Assembly: GCA_965231815.1 (NCBI GenBank)
Contig: OZ246890.1
Span: 2,108,001 to 2,172,000 of the forward strand
DNA length: 64,000 nucleotides
Origin: JAPPFW01 sp965231815
Lineage (GTDB): Bacteria > Actinomycetota > Acidimicrobiia > Spongiisociales > Spongiisociaceae
Direction of reading: 5' to 3'
In this document: positions 52,116 to 60,976 of the stretch, in pieces
How the letters are laid out: the number at the start of each line of letters is the position of its first letter
Position numbering within the stretch: the first letter of the stretch is position 1
The notes under the pieces: model-generated
The model's database searches: none
What the model was told of the DNA's origin: nothing
Seen by the model: only the letters and a program-made list of their open reading frames with translations
Translations under genes and position numbers: made by a program

Positions 52116-52820
52116 ATGTCAAAGGGTGTGGTCGTGTTTCGAGCAGTTGGTCGGGCTCTCTACGGTGTGACTAGGAGGGCTGGTGTACGCGTCCGAAGAG
52201 CTGTTCTTTATATAGGTGGTCGCAGTTTATGGGTTGTCTCAAGGGTTTGGAAAACGGTAAGGCCAACTCTGATACGTACCCTGTGGGTTAATCAAAAACT
52301 GAAGACCGACTCACGAGATCTAACAGGTCCAAGCCGAGAGGAGTGGCGGGAAGAACTACGTTCCTGTTCGAATGTAGAGCACCGGTTGGCCATAACTACC
52401 CTATTGTCGATCTTCGAGTCTGACCAGGGTAGGGTCCGAGCGGTAGGATCCAAGGCGCGAGGGGTGCTGCAGACTGCTGGACTGGTGTTTGCAGGTGATG
52501 CGGTTGCCTTGAATCTCGCTCTTCGAGAAGGTCTGTTGTACTCCCCGGGGGTTCTTGTGGGTCTGAGTCTCTCCGGCATCTACTTGACGGCTGCTGTCTG
52601 GGCTGCTCTGTACATCGATAAACCCGCCGTCCAGCACGTATTGGCTATCGAGGATGTCCTAGCCCTCGAGACTCTGGCACCGACAATCGCGGAGTCCATT
52701 ACTAGCAATAGGACATCGAGCATCTTCCGAACCAACCTTGCGGAAGCGGCAATCTTCGATGTTGCTCGTGCGCTCGTCGCTGCGGTTGGCGCCTTGATAG
52801 TGACGATCATCTACGTTTAG
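52116..52820 (+). CDS. Multi-pass membrane protein of the graspetide cassette
   Basis: 234 residues from the ATG at 52116 (the frame is open from 52089, overlapping the ligase stop). N-terminus: amphipathic, Arg-rich segments. Then SKARGVLQTAGLVFAGDAVA starts a hairpin of two helices, with VLVGLSLSGIYLTAAVWAAL as the second, a cytoplasmic helical region (LAIEDVLALETLAPTIAES), and a C-terminal helix (VARALVAAVGALIVTIIYV). The pattern of a charged helix plus two close helices resembles SLATT/Pycsar-type effectors, but the match is not certain. It may export the modified peptide, give immunity, or be the target. Lower GC like its neighbours. Confidence 0.6.
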   Translation: MSKGVVVFRAVGRALYGVTRRAGVRVRRAVLYIGGRSLWVVSRVWKTVRPTLIRTLWVNQKLKTDSRDLTGPSREEWREELRSCSNVEHRLAITTLLSIFESDQGRVRAVGSKARGVLQTAGLVFAGDAVALNLALREGLLYSPGVLVGLSLSGIYLTAAVWAALYIDKPAVQHVLAIEDVLALETLAPTIAESITSNRTSSIFRTNLAEAAIFDVARALVAAVGALIVTIIYV

Positions 52821-52874
52821 TTATTGATCCGTGATTTGGCAAGCGGCGGCACAGTGGAGGAGAGAGGACACCGT

Positions 52875-53621
52875 GTGGCTCTGGTGAGTATCTCCGGGGG
52901 GCGACTGTTCGGGGAGCGTTACGGTTCGGTCCGAACTCGAGTGGTGGCTCTGCACGGCTGGGGGAGAGATCGGCGCGACTTCTCCAAGGTACTGCGGGGT
53001 TTCGACGCGGTGGCGCTCGACCTTCCCGGTTTCGGCGCCACGCCCTCTCCTCGGTCGGCTATCGGGGCACATGGGTACGCGGAAGCGCTCGCGGCCTGGA
53101 TCGAGGACCTCGGGCGACCGCAGATCCTGGTAGGGCATTCCTTCGGAGGTCGGGTGGCCACCGTTCTGGGCGCCGAACGACCCGAATTGGTGGCAGGCAT
53201 GTTGCTGATAGGCGTGCCCCTCCTGCGACCGCTAACCGCGGCTAGAAAGCCCCCCCTAACGTACCGGTTGATAAGGTGGGGAAATCGGGTGGGGCTGGTA
53301 AGTGATGCTCGACTCGAGCGGGAGAAGCAGCGGCGCGGGTCGACCGATTACCGGATGGCTTCCGGCGTAATGCGTGAGATCCTGGTCAAGGTGGTTAACG
53401 AGAGCTACGAGGAAGAGTTGGGCCGACTGCGGTGTCCGGTTCGTTTGGTGTGGGGCGCCGATGATCAGGAGGTTCCGGTGGATGTGGCTCACCGCTCGAT
53501 GGAGTTGCTGGGAGGTCCCCGTCCGGTCGATGCGAGGTTGGATATCGTGGCCGATTGCGGTCACGATGTTCCCAGAGTGGCTCCGGAAAGGATTCGACGG
53601 GTGATCGAGGAACTCCTGTGA
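52875..53621 (+). CDS. Alpha/beta-fold hydrolase
   Basis: 248 residues from the GTG at 52875 (GGAGGAGAGAGG upstream). VVALHGWGRDRRDFSKVL with the oxyanion loop, nucleophile elbow VGHSFGGRVA, the Asp of WGADDQEVPVD and the His of ADCGHDVPRVAPE complete the triad. Its stop overlaps the start of the MurF-like gene (GTGA). Substrate unknown; the operon suggests a role in the cell envelope. Confidence 0.85.
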   Translation: MALVSISGGRLFGERYGSVRTRVVALHGWGRDRRDFSKVLRGFDAVALDLPGFGATPSPRSAIGAHGYAEALAAWIEDLGRPQILVGHSFGGRVATVLGAERPELVAGMLLIGVPLLRPLTAARKPPLTYRLIRWGNRVGLVSDARLEREKQRRGSTDYRMASGVMREILVKVVNESYEEELGRLRCPVRLVWGADDQEVPVDVAHRSMELLGGPRPVDARLDIVADCGHDVPRVAPERIRRVIEELL

Positions 53622-55171
53622 CCTTTACCTTGCCGATTCTGGGGGCCGTGGCCCTCATGTTGTCGGCTATCAGATGGCTACGGGTGGCGCAGCGTGAACA
53701 TTACCTGCCCGGTTCGGTTCTGCAGATGCGCTGGGTTTGGATCAACGGTCGCCCTTGGAACAGCGTGGAGATCCTGCTGGTCCTAGCCGGAGTCGGTGGA
53801 TGGGTTCTTTATCCCGAAGCGTTCTGGCCACTGCTGGGGGTTGCCGCAATCGTGGTTTTCCCTATCGGTTTGACCATCAGGGGTCGCACTTCGCCGCTGG
53901 TATGGACCGCTCGCTTGAAGCGTACCGCCGTCCTGTCTTTCGGGATACTGGTGGTGTTCGCCGGTCTGCCAACATGGTTGATCAGCGCGTTGCCGGCCAG
54001 GTCGGTACCGGGAACCGCCACCGTCGCGGGTGTTGTTTCGTTCTACTTCGTTCTTGACGCGGCGCTACTACTGGCCGCTCCGATCGAGAAACGCCTGTCG
54101 CAAAGGTTTGTAGACCAAGCGACCGCGACCCTGGTCCGGGTGAAACCGGTGGTGGTGGGGATCACCGGCAGCTACGGGAAGACGTCAACCAAATGGTATG
54201 TCAAGCAGTTGATCGAGGGCGCCCACCGCGTGGTGGCCAGCCCTGCCAGCTTCAACAACCGCTTGGGTCTGGCTCGTGCAGTCAACGATCATCTGACCGC
54301 CGACGCCGAAGTGTTCGTAGCCGAGATGGGTACCTACCGGAAGGGCGAGATCGCCGATCTCTGCTCGTGGTTGCACCCCCGTATAGCGGTGCTCACCGCC
54401 ATCGGCCCCGTGCACTTGCAGCGTTTCAAGACGGAGGAGCGGATCGTCGAGGCTAAATCGGAGATCCTCCAAGGGGTCGAGGCCGCAGTGATGAACATTG
54501 ATAATCCGCTTCTGGCGGATCTGGCCGACCGGTTGGTCAGCGAACGCCCCGGAGTGCGGGTGTGGCGCTGTGGAACTTCCGAGGCGGCGGTCGACGTTCG
54601 GGTTACCGAGCACCGGAGAGGTATGTCGATCCGCGTGCGAAGAGGGGCTGACCTGACTATCCCGGCCTCCGGGATATTTCATGCGAATCTGGCATGCGCG
54701 GTGGCGGTGGCGCTGGACTTGGGTGTAGGGATTTCGGAGATTGCCGACCTGGCGGCGCGGATCTCCCAGGCGGATCACAGACAGTCGCTAGGTCGCTCGC
54801 GGAAGGGATTCACGATTATCGACGACACCTTCAACTCCAACCCTGCCGGGGCCGCTCGCGCTCTCCGGGTGTTGGCCTCGTCGGGAGATCCCGAGGGAAC
54901 GAGGGTGGTGGTGACCCCCGGTATGGTGGAGTTGGGACACCGGCAGCGGATCGAGAATACCCGGTTCGGAGCAGGGGCATCCGAGGCCGCCGATGTCCTG
55001 GTTGTCGTTGGCAGGACCAACCGGAGAGCGTTGAAGCAGGGTGCTAGGTCTGGTGGGGCATCCGTGGTGGAGGTCGGCACGCGGGAGGAAGCGGTGGATT
55101 GGGTACGGGATCGCCTCGGTCCGGGCGACGCGGTCCTGTACGAGAATGACCTGCCCGATCACTACCCCTGA
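53618..55171 (+). CDS. Membrane-anchored MurF-like Mur ligase
   Basis: 517 residues, GTG start in the overlap with the hydrolase stop. Four N-terminal hydrophobic helices (about residues 5-165) precede a Mur-ligase domain: ATP site VVGITGSYGKTSTKWYVKQ, then HPRIAVLTAIGPVHLQRFKT and the Lys/Glu region, and the domain-3 segment IIDDTFNSNPAGAARALRVL. MurF adds D-Ala-D-Ala to the peptidoglycan precursor. The Ddl-like gene lies downstream. Canonical MurF is soluble, so the membrane anchor is unusual; a paralogue working on another wall precursor is also possible. Confidence 0.85.
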   Translation: MTFTLPILGAVALMLSAIRWLRVAQREHYLPGSVLQMRWVWINGRPWNSVEILLVLAGVGGWVLYPEAFWPLLGVAAIVVFPIGLTIRGRTSPLVWTARLKRTAVLSFGILVVFAGLPTWLISALPARSVPGTATVAGVVSFYFVLDAALLLAAPIEKRLSQRFVDQATATLVRVKPVVVGITGSYGKTSTKWYVKQLIEGAHRVVASPASFNNRLGLARAVNDHLTADAEVFVAEMGTYRKGEIADLCSWLHPRIAVLTAIGPVHLQRFKTEERIVEAKSEILQGVEAAVMNIDNPLLADLADRLVSERPGVRVWRCGTSEAAVDVRVTEHRRGMSIRVRRGADLTIPASGIFHANLACAVAVALDLGVGISEIADLAARISQADHRQSLGRSRKGFTIIDDTFNSNPAGAARALRVLASSGDPEGTRVVVTPGMVELGHRQRIENTRFGAGASEAADVLVVVGRTNRRALKQGARSGGASVVEVGTREEAVDWVRDRLGPGDAVLYENDLPDHYP

Positions 55172-55357
55172 ACAACTTTCCTCTTCCGGGGCGGGTGCTC
55201 GCTGACGAGTTTTCTGTAGTTCGGTGGTTACCATGCCATCTGGCATGAGGGAGGCTACGAGCCGGAGATGGTGCACGCTACGTCGGCCCGCAGCCTCGCG
55301 GTCAGGAGTTTCGCTAGTGGATCCAGGCCGGATCCGACATCGTGGAGGTGAAGAGGG
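55172..55357. other. Intergenic region
   Basis: About 185 bases without a recognised gene. GAAGAGGG right before the next ATG is its ribosome site. Confidence 0.3.
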
Positions 55358-56434
55358 ATGACCCATCCGGCGGTGGTGTTCGGGGGTCCGTCCCCGGAAC
55401 ACGACATCAGCATTCTTACCGGACTGCAAGCAACGCGGTTGTTGGCCGAGGCCGGCCGCGAGCCCGTTGCCATCTACTGGTCGAAAGTAGGGCGCTGGTA
55501 CCGGGTGGATCCGGGTGGTGAGGCCTCCGACTTCGCATCCGGACCACCTCGCAAGTCGAAGGAATTGCGGTTCGTGGCCGAGCCACAGGTCGGTTGGATG
55601 GCCAAGCGCCGCCGCTTGGATGTGAGCGCCGTCCTGCTCTGCTGTCACGGAGGCCCCGGTGAGGATGGCACCCTGCAGGGCGCACTCGACTTGGCCGGAA
55701 TCCCCTACTCGGGTCCCGGCGCCGCCTCGTCGGGGCTCGCCATGGATAAGCTGGCATTCGGCGCCCTGATGGCGGCATCCGGAATGCCTACCCTGTCCAG
55801 GCAGTTGGTTACCACCGACTCAAGGCCGGTCTTCCCACCCCCCTACATCGTCAAGCCCCGTTTCGGTGGATCCTCGATCGGTATCCATGTGGTCGAGGAT
55901 TACGATACGGCGCTCGATCTGCTGCGTATGTCACCACATATGGATAGGGGTGCGGTGATCGAGCCGTACCTGTCGGGCGGGCGTGACCTCAATATCGCAA
56001 TCCGAACCTATCCTGAGTTCCAGCTCTCGGCGATCGAGGCGCCGGTTAGCGAGCAGTTCTATGGTTACGAGGAAAAATACCTTTCCGGCGGAGGTATCGA
56101 AGGCTCCGCCAGGGAACTTCCTGCCCGCCTACCCGAAGAGATGGAGGCCGGAATCAGGTCGATGGCCGCCAAGGTAACCCGGCTGGTGGGAATCAGATCG
56201 ATAGCCAGGCTCGATTTTCTCGAGCTTGAAGGCGATCTGTGGGTGAACGAGATCAATACGATCCCGGGTAGCCTTTCCCTGTATTTATGGGTGGATCCGC
56301 CGATTGACCGCCGGCGTATCGTTGTCGACCTGGTTAGCGAGATCGAGACCTCGAAGGCCAGGGTCTTCTCGACTGCCGGCGCCGACGGAGTAGCTCTTCA
56401 GAGTGCCGCCTCCATCTCGGCCAAGCTGGGTTGA
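55358..56434 (+). CDS. D-alanine-D-alanine ligase-like ATP-grasp enzyme
   Basis: 358 residues, ATG at 55358 with GAAGAGGG upstream. N-terminal Ddl motif VVFGGPSPEHDISILTG, CCHGGPGEDGTLQGALDLAG, the ATP-grasp Lys in YIVKPRFGGSSIGIHVV and the metal site LWVNEINTIPGSLSLYLW. Length and motifs are those of Ddl, which makes D-Ala-D-Ala for MurF. The 186-base gap to the MurF-like gene leaves open whether they share a transcript. Confidence 0.9.
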   Translation: MTHPAVVFGGPSPEHDISILTGLQATRLLAEAGREPVAIYWSKVGRWYRVDPGGEASDFASGPPRKSKELRFVAEPQVGWMAKRRRLDVSAVLLCCHGGPGEDGTLQGALDLAGIPYSGPGAASSGLAMDKLAFGALMAASGMPTLSRQLVTTDSRPVFPPPYIVKPRFGGSSIGIHVVEDYDTALDLLRMSPHMDRGAVIEPYLSGGRDLNIAIRTYPEFQLSAIEAPVSEQFYGYEEKYLSGGGIEGSARELPARLPEEMEAGIRSMAAKVTRLVGIRSIARLDFLELEGDLWVNEINTIPGSLSLYLWVDPPIDRRRIVVDLVSEIETSKARVFSTAGADGVALQSAASISAKLG

Positions 56435-56519
56435 GAATCATCCGCCCGGACGGGAAACTTCCAAACCGAGGTTTGGTGTCCCTTCTGAAGGTCGGGACAG
56501 GGGAACCCGGCACGGCGGG

Positions 56520-56753
56520 CTACAGGTTGACGACCGGACAGGTGAGGGTTCGGGTGATCCCGTCAATGGACTGGATTCCGGCGACGACTAGCCGACCTAA
56601 CTGATCGACATCGGCGGCTCCCGCCTTGACTATGACATCGTAAGGGCCGGTCACATCATGCGCGGACGTGATTCCGGCGATAGCCCGAACCTCGTCGGCG
56701 ACGACCTTTGCCTTGCCGACTTCGGTCTGGATAAGCACGTATGCTTCGACCAC
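56520..56753 (-). CDS. Stand-alone Lrp/AsnC ligand-binding (RAM) domain protein
   Basis: 77 residues from the GTG at 56753 with GAGAGGAG upstream. The whole protein is one RAM domain: AYVLIQTEVGKAKVVADEVR, ITSAHDVTGPYDVIVKAG and IDGITRTLTCPVV. It has no DNA-binding helix-turn-helix, so it probably binds amino acids and modulates another regulator or enzyme. The stop lies 85 bases after the Ddl-like gene on the opposite strand. Confidence 0.88.
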   Translation of the reverse strand: MVEAYVLIQTEVGKAKVVADEVRAIAGITSAHDVTGPYDVIVKAGAADVDQLGRLVVAGIQSIDGITRTLTCPVVNL

Positions 56754-56817
56754 TATGCTCCTCTCGGTCTGTGCCAGTCGATCGTAACGTTTACAAAGGG
56801 TAGAACAATTCTCGCGG

Positions 56818-57030
56818 TTACCTGCCATCCGATCCCATACGGACCGTATGGGCGAAGGGTCGACCGCCATCCTTTTCGACGTCGAAGTTGATTCGTTGCC
56901 CCTGGCGTAGCAGACGGAACACGCTGCCCGCCAGGGATCCGGGTCGAAGGTAAACCTCGCTCCGGTCCTCATCCACCACGATAATCCCGGCGCCGGTACT
57001 CGGATCGTAGACCTTGACCACTCCTTGCAT
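56818..57030 (-). CDS. Small cold-shock-domain-like protein
   Basis: 70 residues. MQGVVKVYDPSTGAGIIVVD and VYLRPGSLAGSVFRLLRQGQ align with the OB-fold of CspA-type RNA-binding proteins (GxVKxFxxxKGxGFI), but the aromatic RNP-1 and RNP-2 residues are largely replaced. It may bind nucleic acid weakly or a partner protein. It is divergent from recG. Confidence 0.7.
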   Translation of the reverse strand: MQGVVKVYDPSTGAGIIVVDEDRSEVYLRPGSLAGSVFRLLRQGQRINFDVEKDGGRPFAHTVRMGSDGR

Positions 57031-57126
57031 GGCGGACAGTCTAGTCCCCTTCCGGAGGGTTCCTCCCGCGCCGCCATACCGTCCGGCGGGTCGGCCGGGC
57101 CGGATGACTGTCGTATCCTGGCACGG

Positions 57127-59346
57127 ATGGATCGAATCGGTAACCCACCACCCATATCACGACCCGAGCGGAGCCTTTCCTACCTGCACGGTGTTGGTAT
57201 CGAAAGAGTCAAGTGGCTGGGCGGCAAGCGAGCCGCATCTATGCGCGGGCGGGGGATACGTTCGGTTACCGACCTGTTGCTCAATCCTCCCCGCCGGTAT
57301 ATAGACCGGTCCCAAGTGATGCAGGCAGGCGAGGTGGAGGTGGGGGCTGAGGCTACGGTGATCGGGAGGGTAGATCGGGTAAGCGTGCGACGACCTAAGC
57401 CCCGCATGGTGATCGTGGAAGCGGTCATCAGAAGCGATCAAGGTTCGATCACCGCCGTCTGGTTCAACCAGGAATACCAGGCTCGCCGGTTTCCCCGTGG
57501 TTCCGAGGTGGCGGTCTCAGGCAAGGTCGACCGCTTCCGAGGCCGATTACAGATCAACGCTCCGGCGGTGGACATCCTTACAACCGGTAAGGAGAATCTG
57601 GCGGTAGGGCGGGTCGTTCCGGTCTACAGGGCGATGGGGGATGCCGGTCCCAACTATCTTCGCTTGGGAGTCCATAACGCCCTGGGTCGGGCGCGCCCGA
57701 TTGCCGATCCCCTTCCCACGGATCTGAAGGATCGGCTCGGTTTGATGGATCGGGACACAGCCATCGGGTCCGTCCACTTTCCCGGCTCTCTGCGGGAAGT
57801 TCGACCGGCCCGCAAGAGGCTGATCTTCGACGAGTTCTTCCGCCTCGAAGTGGCGCTGGCGATGACCAAACACCGCAAGACGGAGACATCGGTAGGCATA
57901 GAACACTCACTCGCCGGCCGGCCGGAGCTGGTCGAGCGCTTCGTGAAAGGGCTTCCGTACCGGCTTACCGGGGCTCAAAGGAGGGTCATCGACGAGATAA
58001 AGCAGGACCTCGGATCGCAGCATCCGATGCACAGGCTCGTTCAGGGCGAGGTCGGTTCCGGCAAGACCGTGGTGGCGGTCGCTACCGTTCTGGTAGGAGT
58101 GCAAGGCGGCTACCAGGCGGCAGTCATGGCGCCTACCGAGATCCTTGCCGAACAGCACTACACGGGGATCGTGAGCTTGCTGGCCGAGGCCGGTATGGCG
58201 CCCCCCGTCACCGAATCCGGATCCTTGTTCGACAGTTTGGTTCCGGAACCCGGCGATCCCCAGGTCAGGGTGGCCCTCCTCACCGGCAACCGGGCCGTGG
58301 CAAGCACGGATCCGCAGGGGATGAACAAGCGGGGTGAACTCTTGCACCGGATCGCGAAGGGTCGGATCGACATAGTGATCGGTACTCACGCTTTGATCCA
58401 GGAAGGGGTGCAGTTCGATCGGCTTGGCGTGGCGGTGGTGGACGAACAGCACCGGTTCGGGGTACACCAGCGGGTGAAGCTCAAGGATAAGGCGGCGGGA
58501 GTGGATCCCGACCTGCTGATCATGACCGCCACACCCATCCCGAGGACCCTGTCGATGACCCTGTACGGGGATCTCGACGTGTCGGAGATTGATGAGATGC
58601 CGCCCGGACGTACCTCGGTTCGCACCTGGGCGGCCGCCTCGGATACCAACGGTAATGAACGGGTACAGAAGGCCATCCGGGACGAAATCGCCAAAGGCCG
58701 TCAGGGGTTCGTGGTGTGCCCATTGGTGGAGGGATCCGAGCAGGTGGAAGCGGCATCCGCGGTGGCGGAAAGCCGCCGGTTAGCCGAGGTGTTTCCCGAA
58801 ATGCGCATCGGTCTGCTGCATGGCCAGATGGTTCCGGACCGCAAGGAGCGGGTGATGGATGCCTTCCGATCAGGTGATGTAGATGTGTTGGTTTCGACCA
58901 CTGTCATCGAGGTGGGTATCGATGTGCCCAACGCCACCGTCATGGTCATCCGTGACGCCGACCGCTTCGGCCTTAGCCAACTGCACCAGTTACGCGGTCG
59001 AGTAGGGCGAGGTTCCCATCCGGGGCAGTGCATCCTCATGGCCGATCCGGCTACCAAAGACGGAGCTCGGCGCATCGACGCCATGGTGAAGATATCCGAC
59101 GGATTCCGCCTGGCAGAGGAGGATCTTCGCATCCGAGGCCACGGAACGGTGTTCGGGGCTCGGCAATCGGGCTTCTCGGATCTCCGCATCGCCGACATTC
59201 TGCGGGACAGGAAAGAACTCGCTTCGGCCCGCCGGGAGGCATTCGCTCTGGTTGACCGGGATCCTGCCCTTGTTGAACACCCGGAGATACGAGAAGAGGT
59301 GAGGGTGTTGCTCGGTGACGCGGTCGAGTGGCTCTTCCGATCGTGA
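57127..59346 (+). CDS. recG: ATP-dependent DNA helicase RecG
   Basis: 739 residues from the ATG at 57127; an upstream frame adds nothing of the family. RecG reverses stalled forks and branches Holliday junctions. The N-terminal wedge/OB domain (LHGVGIERVKWLGG, LLNPPRRYIDRS) is followed by motor 1 (VQGEVGSGKTVVA, VVDEQHRFGVHQR) and motor 2 (VSTTVIEVGIDVPNATVM and QLRGRVGRGSHPG). All helicase motifs are present and the length is typical. rsmD follows 16 bases later. Confidence 0.95.
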   Translation: MDRIGNPPPISRPERSLSYLHGVGIERVKWLGGKRAASMRGRGIRSVTDLLLNPPRRYIDRSQVMQAGEVEVGAEATVIGRVDRVSVRRPKPRMVIVEAVIRSDQGSITAVWFNQEYQARRFPRGSEVAVSGKVDRFRGRLQINAPAVDILTTGKENLAVGRVVPVYRAMGDAGPNYLRLGVHNALGRARPIADPLPTDLKDRLGLMDRDTAIGSVHFPGSLREVRPARKRLIFDEFFRLEVALAMTKHRKTETSVGIEHSLAGRPELVERFVKGLPYRLTGAQRRVIDEIKQDLGSQHPMHRLVQGEVGSGKTVVAVATVLVGVQGGYQAAVMAPTEILAEQHYTGIVSLLAEAGMAPPVTESGSLFDSLVPEPGDPQVRVALLTGNRAVASTDPQGMNKRGELLHRIAKGRIDIVIGTHALIQEGVQFDRLGVAVVDEQHRFGVHQRVKLKDKAAGVDPDLLIMTATPIPRTLSMTLYGDLDVSEIDEMPPGRTSVRTWAAASDTNGNERVQKAIRDEIAKGRQGFVVCPLVEGSEQVEAASAVAESRRLAEVFPEMRIGLLHGQMVPDRKERVMDAFRSGDVDVLVSTTVIEVGIDVPNATVMVIRDADRFGLSQLHQLRGRVGRGSHPGQCILMADPATKDGARRIDAMVKISDGFRLAEEDLRIRGHGTVFGARQSGFSDLRIADILRDRKELASARREAFALVDRDPALVEHPEIREEVRVLLGDAVEWLFRS

Positions 59347-59362
59347 GACGCGGAGCTTTGCG

Positions 59363-59935
59363 GTGAGGATCATCGGTGGTCTTGCCAAGGGCCGAAGGTT
59401 GAAAGCCCCTCACGGCCTCGTTACCAGACCCATGACCGACCGGGTGAGGGAAGCACTCTTCTCATCCATCGCCGACCTGGTGCCGGGAGCAGATGTACTG
59501 GACCTCTACGCGGGGACCGGATCGTTGGGTCTGGAAGCCTTGAGCCGAGGCGCCTCCTCCGCCATGTTCGTGGAACGCCACCCCGGCGCCCTCCGCTCGT
59601 TGCGAGAAAACATGAACGCGGTCGGATTGGGTGGGTGTATTGCACCTGTGGATGTCAGCCGGTTCCTGGCCCGGCGAAAGGACCGTGTCAAGCAGACGAA
59701 TCGGGAACGCTATGACCTGGCATTCGTGGATCCTCCCTACCCGGATAGCCTGGCTTCGGTGGAGGGGATAATGAGGCTGCTGGGACCCGTTACCCGGATA
59801 CCCGCAACCGTCATTGTTCATCGGAGGGTCGGGGAGAACATGCCGAACGCGCCGGGATTCTACCCGGAGGGGTCCCGTATCTACGGGACAACCTGCATCT
59901 GGCGCTTTTCCAGGGTGCCTATAGTTCAGGATTAG
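59363..59935 (+). CDS. rsmD: 16S rRNA (guanine966-N2)-methyltransferase RsmD
   Basis: 190 residues from the GTG at 59363. SAM methyltransferase for the small ribosomal subunit. RIIGGLAKGRRLKAPHG and TRPMTDRVREALFSSIAD are family signatures, VLDLYAGTGSLGLEAL is the SAM motif and LAFVDPPYPDSLASVE the NPPY-type catalytic loop. Typical neighbours: recG upstream and coaD downstream. Confidence 0.95.
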   Translation: MRIIGGLAKGRRLKAPHGLVTRPMTDRVREALFSSIADLVPGADVLDLYAGTGSLGLEALSRGASSAMFVERHPGALRSLRENMNAVGLGGCIAPVDVSRFLARRKDRVKQTNRERYDLAFVDPPYPDSLASVEGIMRLLGPVTRIPATVIVHRRVGENMPNAPGFYPEGSRIYGTTCIWRFSRVPIVQD

Positions 59936-59985
59936 GCAACTCCGACGGTTAGATTTATGCAAAACCAACCCCAGGAAGGCAAAAG

Positions 59986-60468
59986 GTGGCGACGGCGGTT
60001 TGTCCCGGAAGCTTTGATCCGCCCACAAACGGACATATGGATGTGATCCGGAGGAGTATCTCCCTTTTTGATCGGGTAGTGGTGGCGGTGATCAGAAACC
60101 TCTCCAAAACGCCCATGTTCGAGTCAGAAGAACGGGTCGCCATGCTGGAACGGTTATTCGCCGACGAACCCAAGGTAGAGATTGCCTCATTCGGTGGGCT
60201 TCTGGTTGACTTCGCCCGAGACCGGAAGGTGAACGTGATCGTCAAGGGCCTTCGGGCGGTGTCCGACTTCGACTACGAACTACAGATGGCTCAGATGAAC
60301 CATCGCCTGGCCGGGATCGACACCGTGTTCATACCCACCAGCCCGGAACACGCGTATCTTTCTTCGTCGCTGGTGAAAGAGGTCGGAAGTCTTGGAGGTA
60401 CGGTGGATGGCTTGGTGCCCGGTGACGTGGCCCGATTGATGAAGGAGCGGTGGCGTAATGGACCGTGA
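59986..60468 (+). CDS. coaD: Pantetheine-phosphate adenylyltransferase
   Basis: 160 residues, GTG start at 59986. Fourth step of coenzyme A synthesis. Nucleotidyltransferase motif VCPGSFDPPTNGHMDVIRRS, substrate loop GLRAVSDFDYELQMAQMN and the C-terminal HAYLSSSLVKEV. Length is standard. It overlaps the following gene by 11 bases. Confidence 0.96.
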   Translation: MATAVCPGSFDPPTNGHMDVIRRSISLFDRVVVAVIRNLSKTPMFESEERVAMLERLFADEPKVEIASFGGLLVDFARDRKVNVIVKGLRAVSDFDYELQMAQMNHRLAGIDTVFIPTSPEHAYLSSSLVKEVGSLGGTVDGLVPGDVARLMKERWRNGP

Positions 60469-60976
60469 ACGAGGCAGAGGCCACATCGAGAATCGACCTT
60501 CGGTTGTTCCGATGGTTGGAGAGGTTCAGGACCTGGTGTCCGAGATGATCATCGCCATCTCGGAGGCGAAGACTATCCCGGCATCCGGAAAGGTCATCCT
60601 CGACCGTGAGCAGATGCTGCAAACGTTGGAAATAGTCCAGGACCGCCTACCCGATGAGTTACGCGCTGCACGGTGGATGGTCAGGGAGCGGGATAGTTTC
60701 GTGGCGAGAACCAACGAACGGGTCAGGGATCTGGTTCAGAGGGCTCGCCGGAAGGCCGATGAGATGGTGGCCGACACCCATATCATTGCCGAAGCGACGG
60801 AGCAGGCCAACATCCTGGTGCGTCGAGCCGAGGACCAGGCCAACCGTATTCGCTTGGAGGCCGAGGACTACGCTGATGACCGGCTCCAACGCTTGGAGGG
60901 GCTCCTGTCGAGGGTTCTGGATCAGGTTCGGGAGGTCAGGGACGAACTCCGTCAACCGCGACCGACCAACAACTAG
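60458..60976 (+). CDS. SepIVA/DivIVA-like coiled-coil septation protein
   Basis: 172 residues. Long acidic-basic helix (VPMVGEVQDLVSEMIIAISE, LPDELRAARWMVRERDSFVA, VRDLVQRARRKADEMVAD) predicted to form a coiled coil, no catalytic motifs. The position next to coaD is the same as mycobacterial sepIVA, a DivIVA-like cell-division protein. Start overlaps coaD. Assignment rests on composition and synteny. Confidence 0.75.
   Translation: MDRERGRGHIENRPSVVPMVGEVQDLVSEMIIAISEAKTIPASGKVILDREQMLQTLEIVQDRLPDELRAARWMVRERDSFVARTNERVRDLVQRARRKADEMVADTHIIAEATEQANILVRRAEDQANRIRLEAEDYADDRLQRLEGLLSRVLDQVREVRDELRQPRPTNN

Noticed and set aside
54788..55648. Antisense frame of 286 codons spanning the MurF-like and Ddl-like genes
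   Set aside because: Shadow with no motif; it crosses two real genes and their gap.
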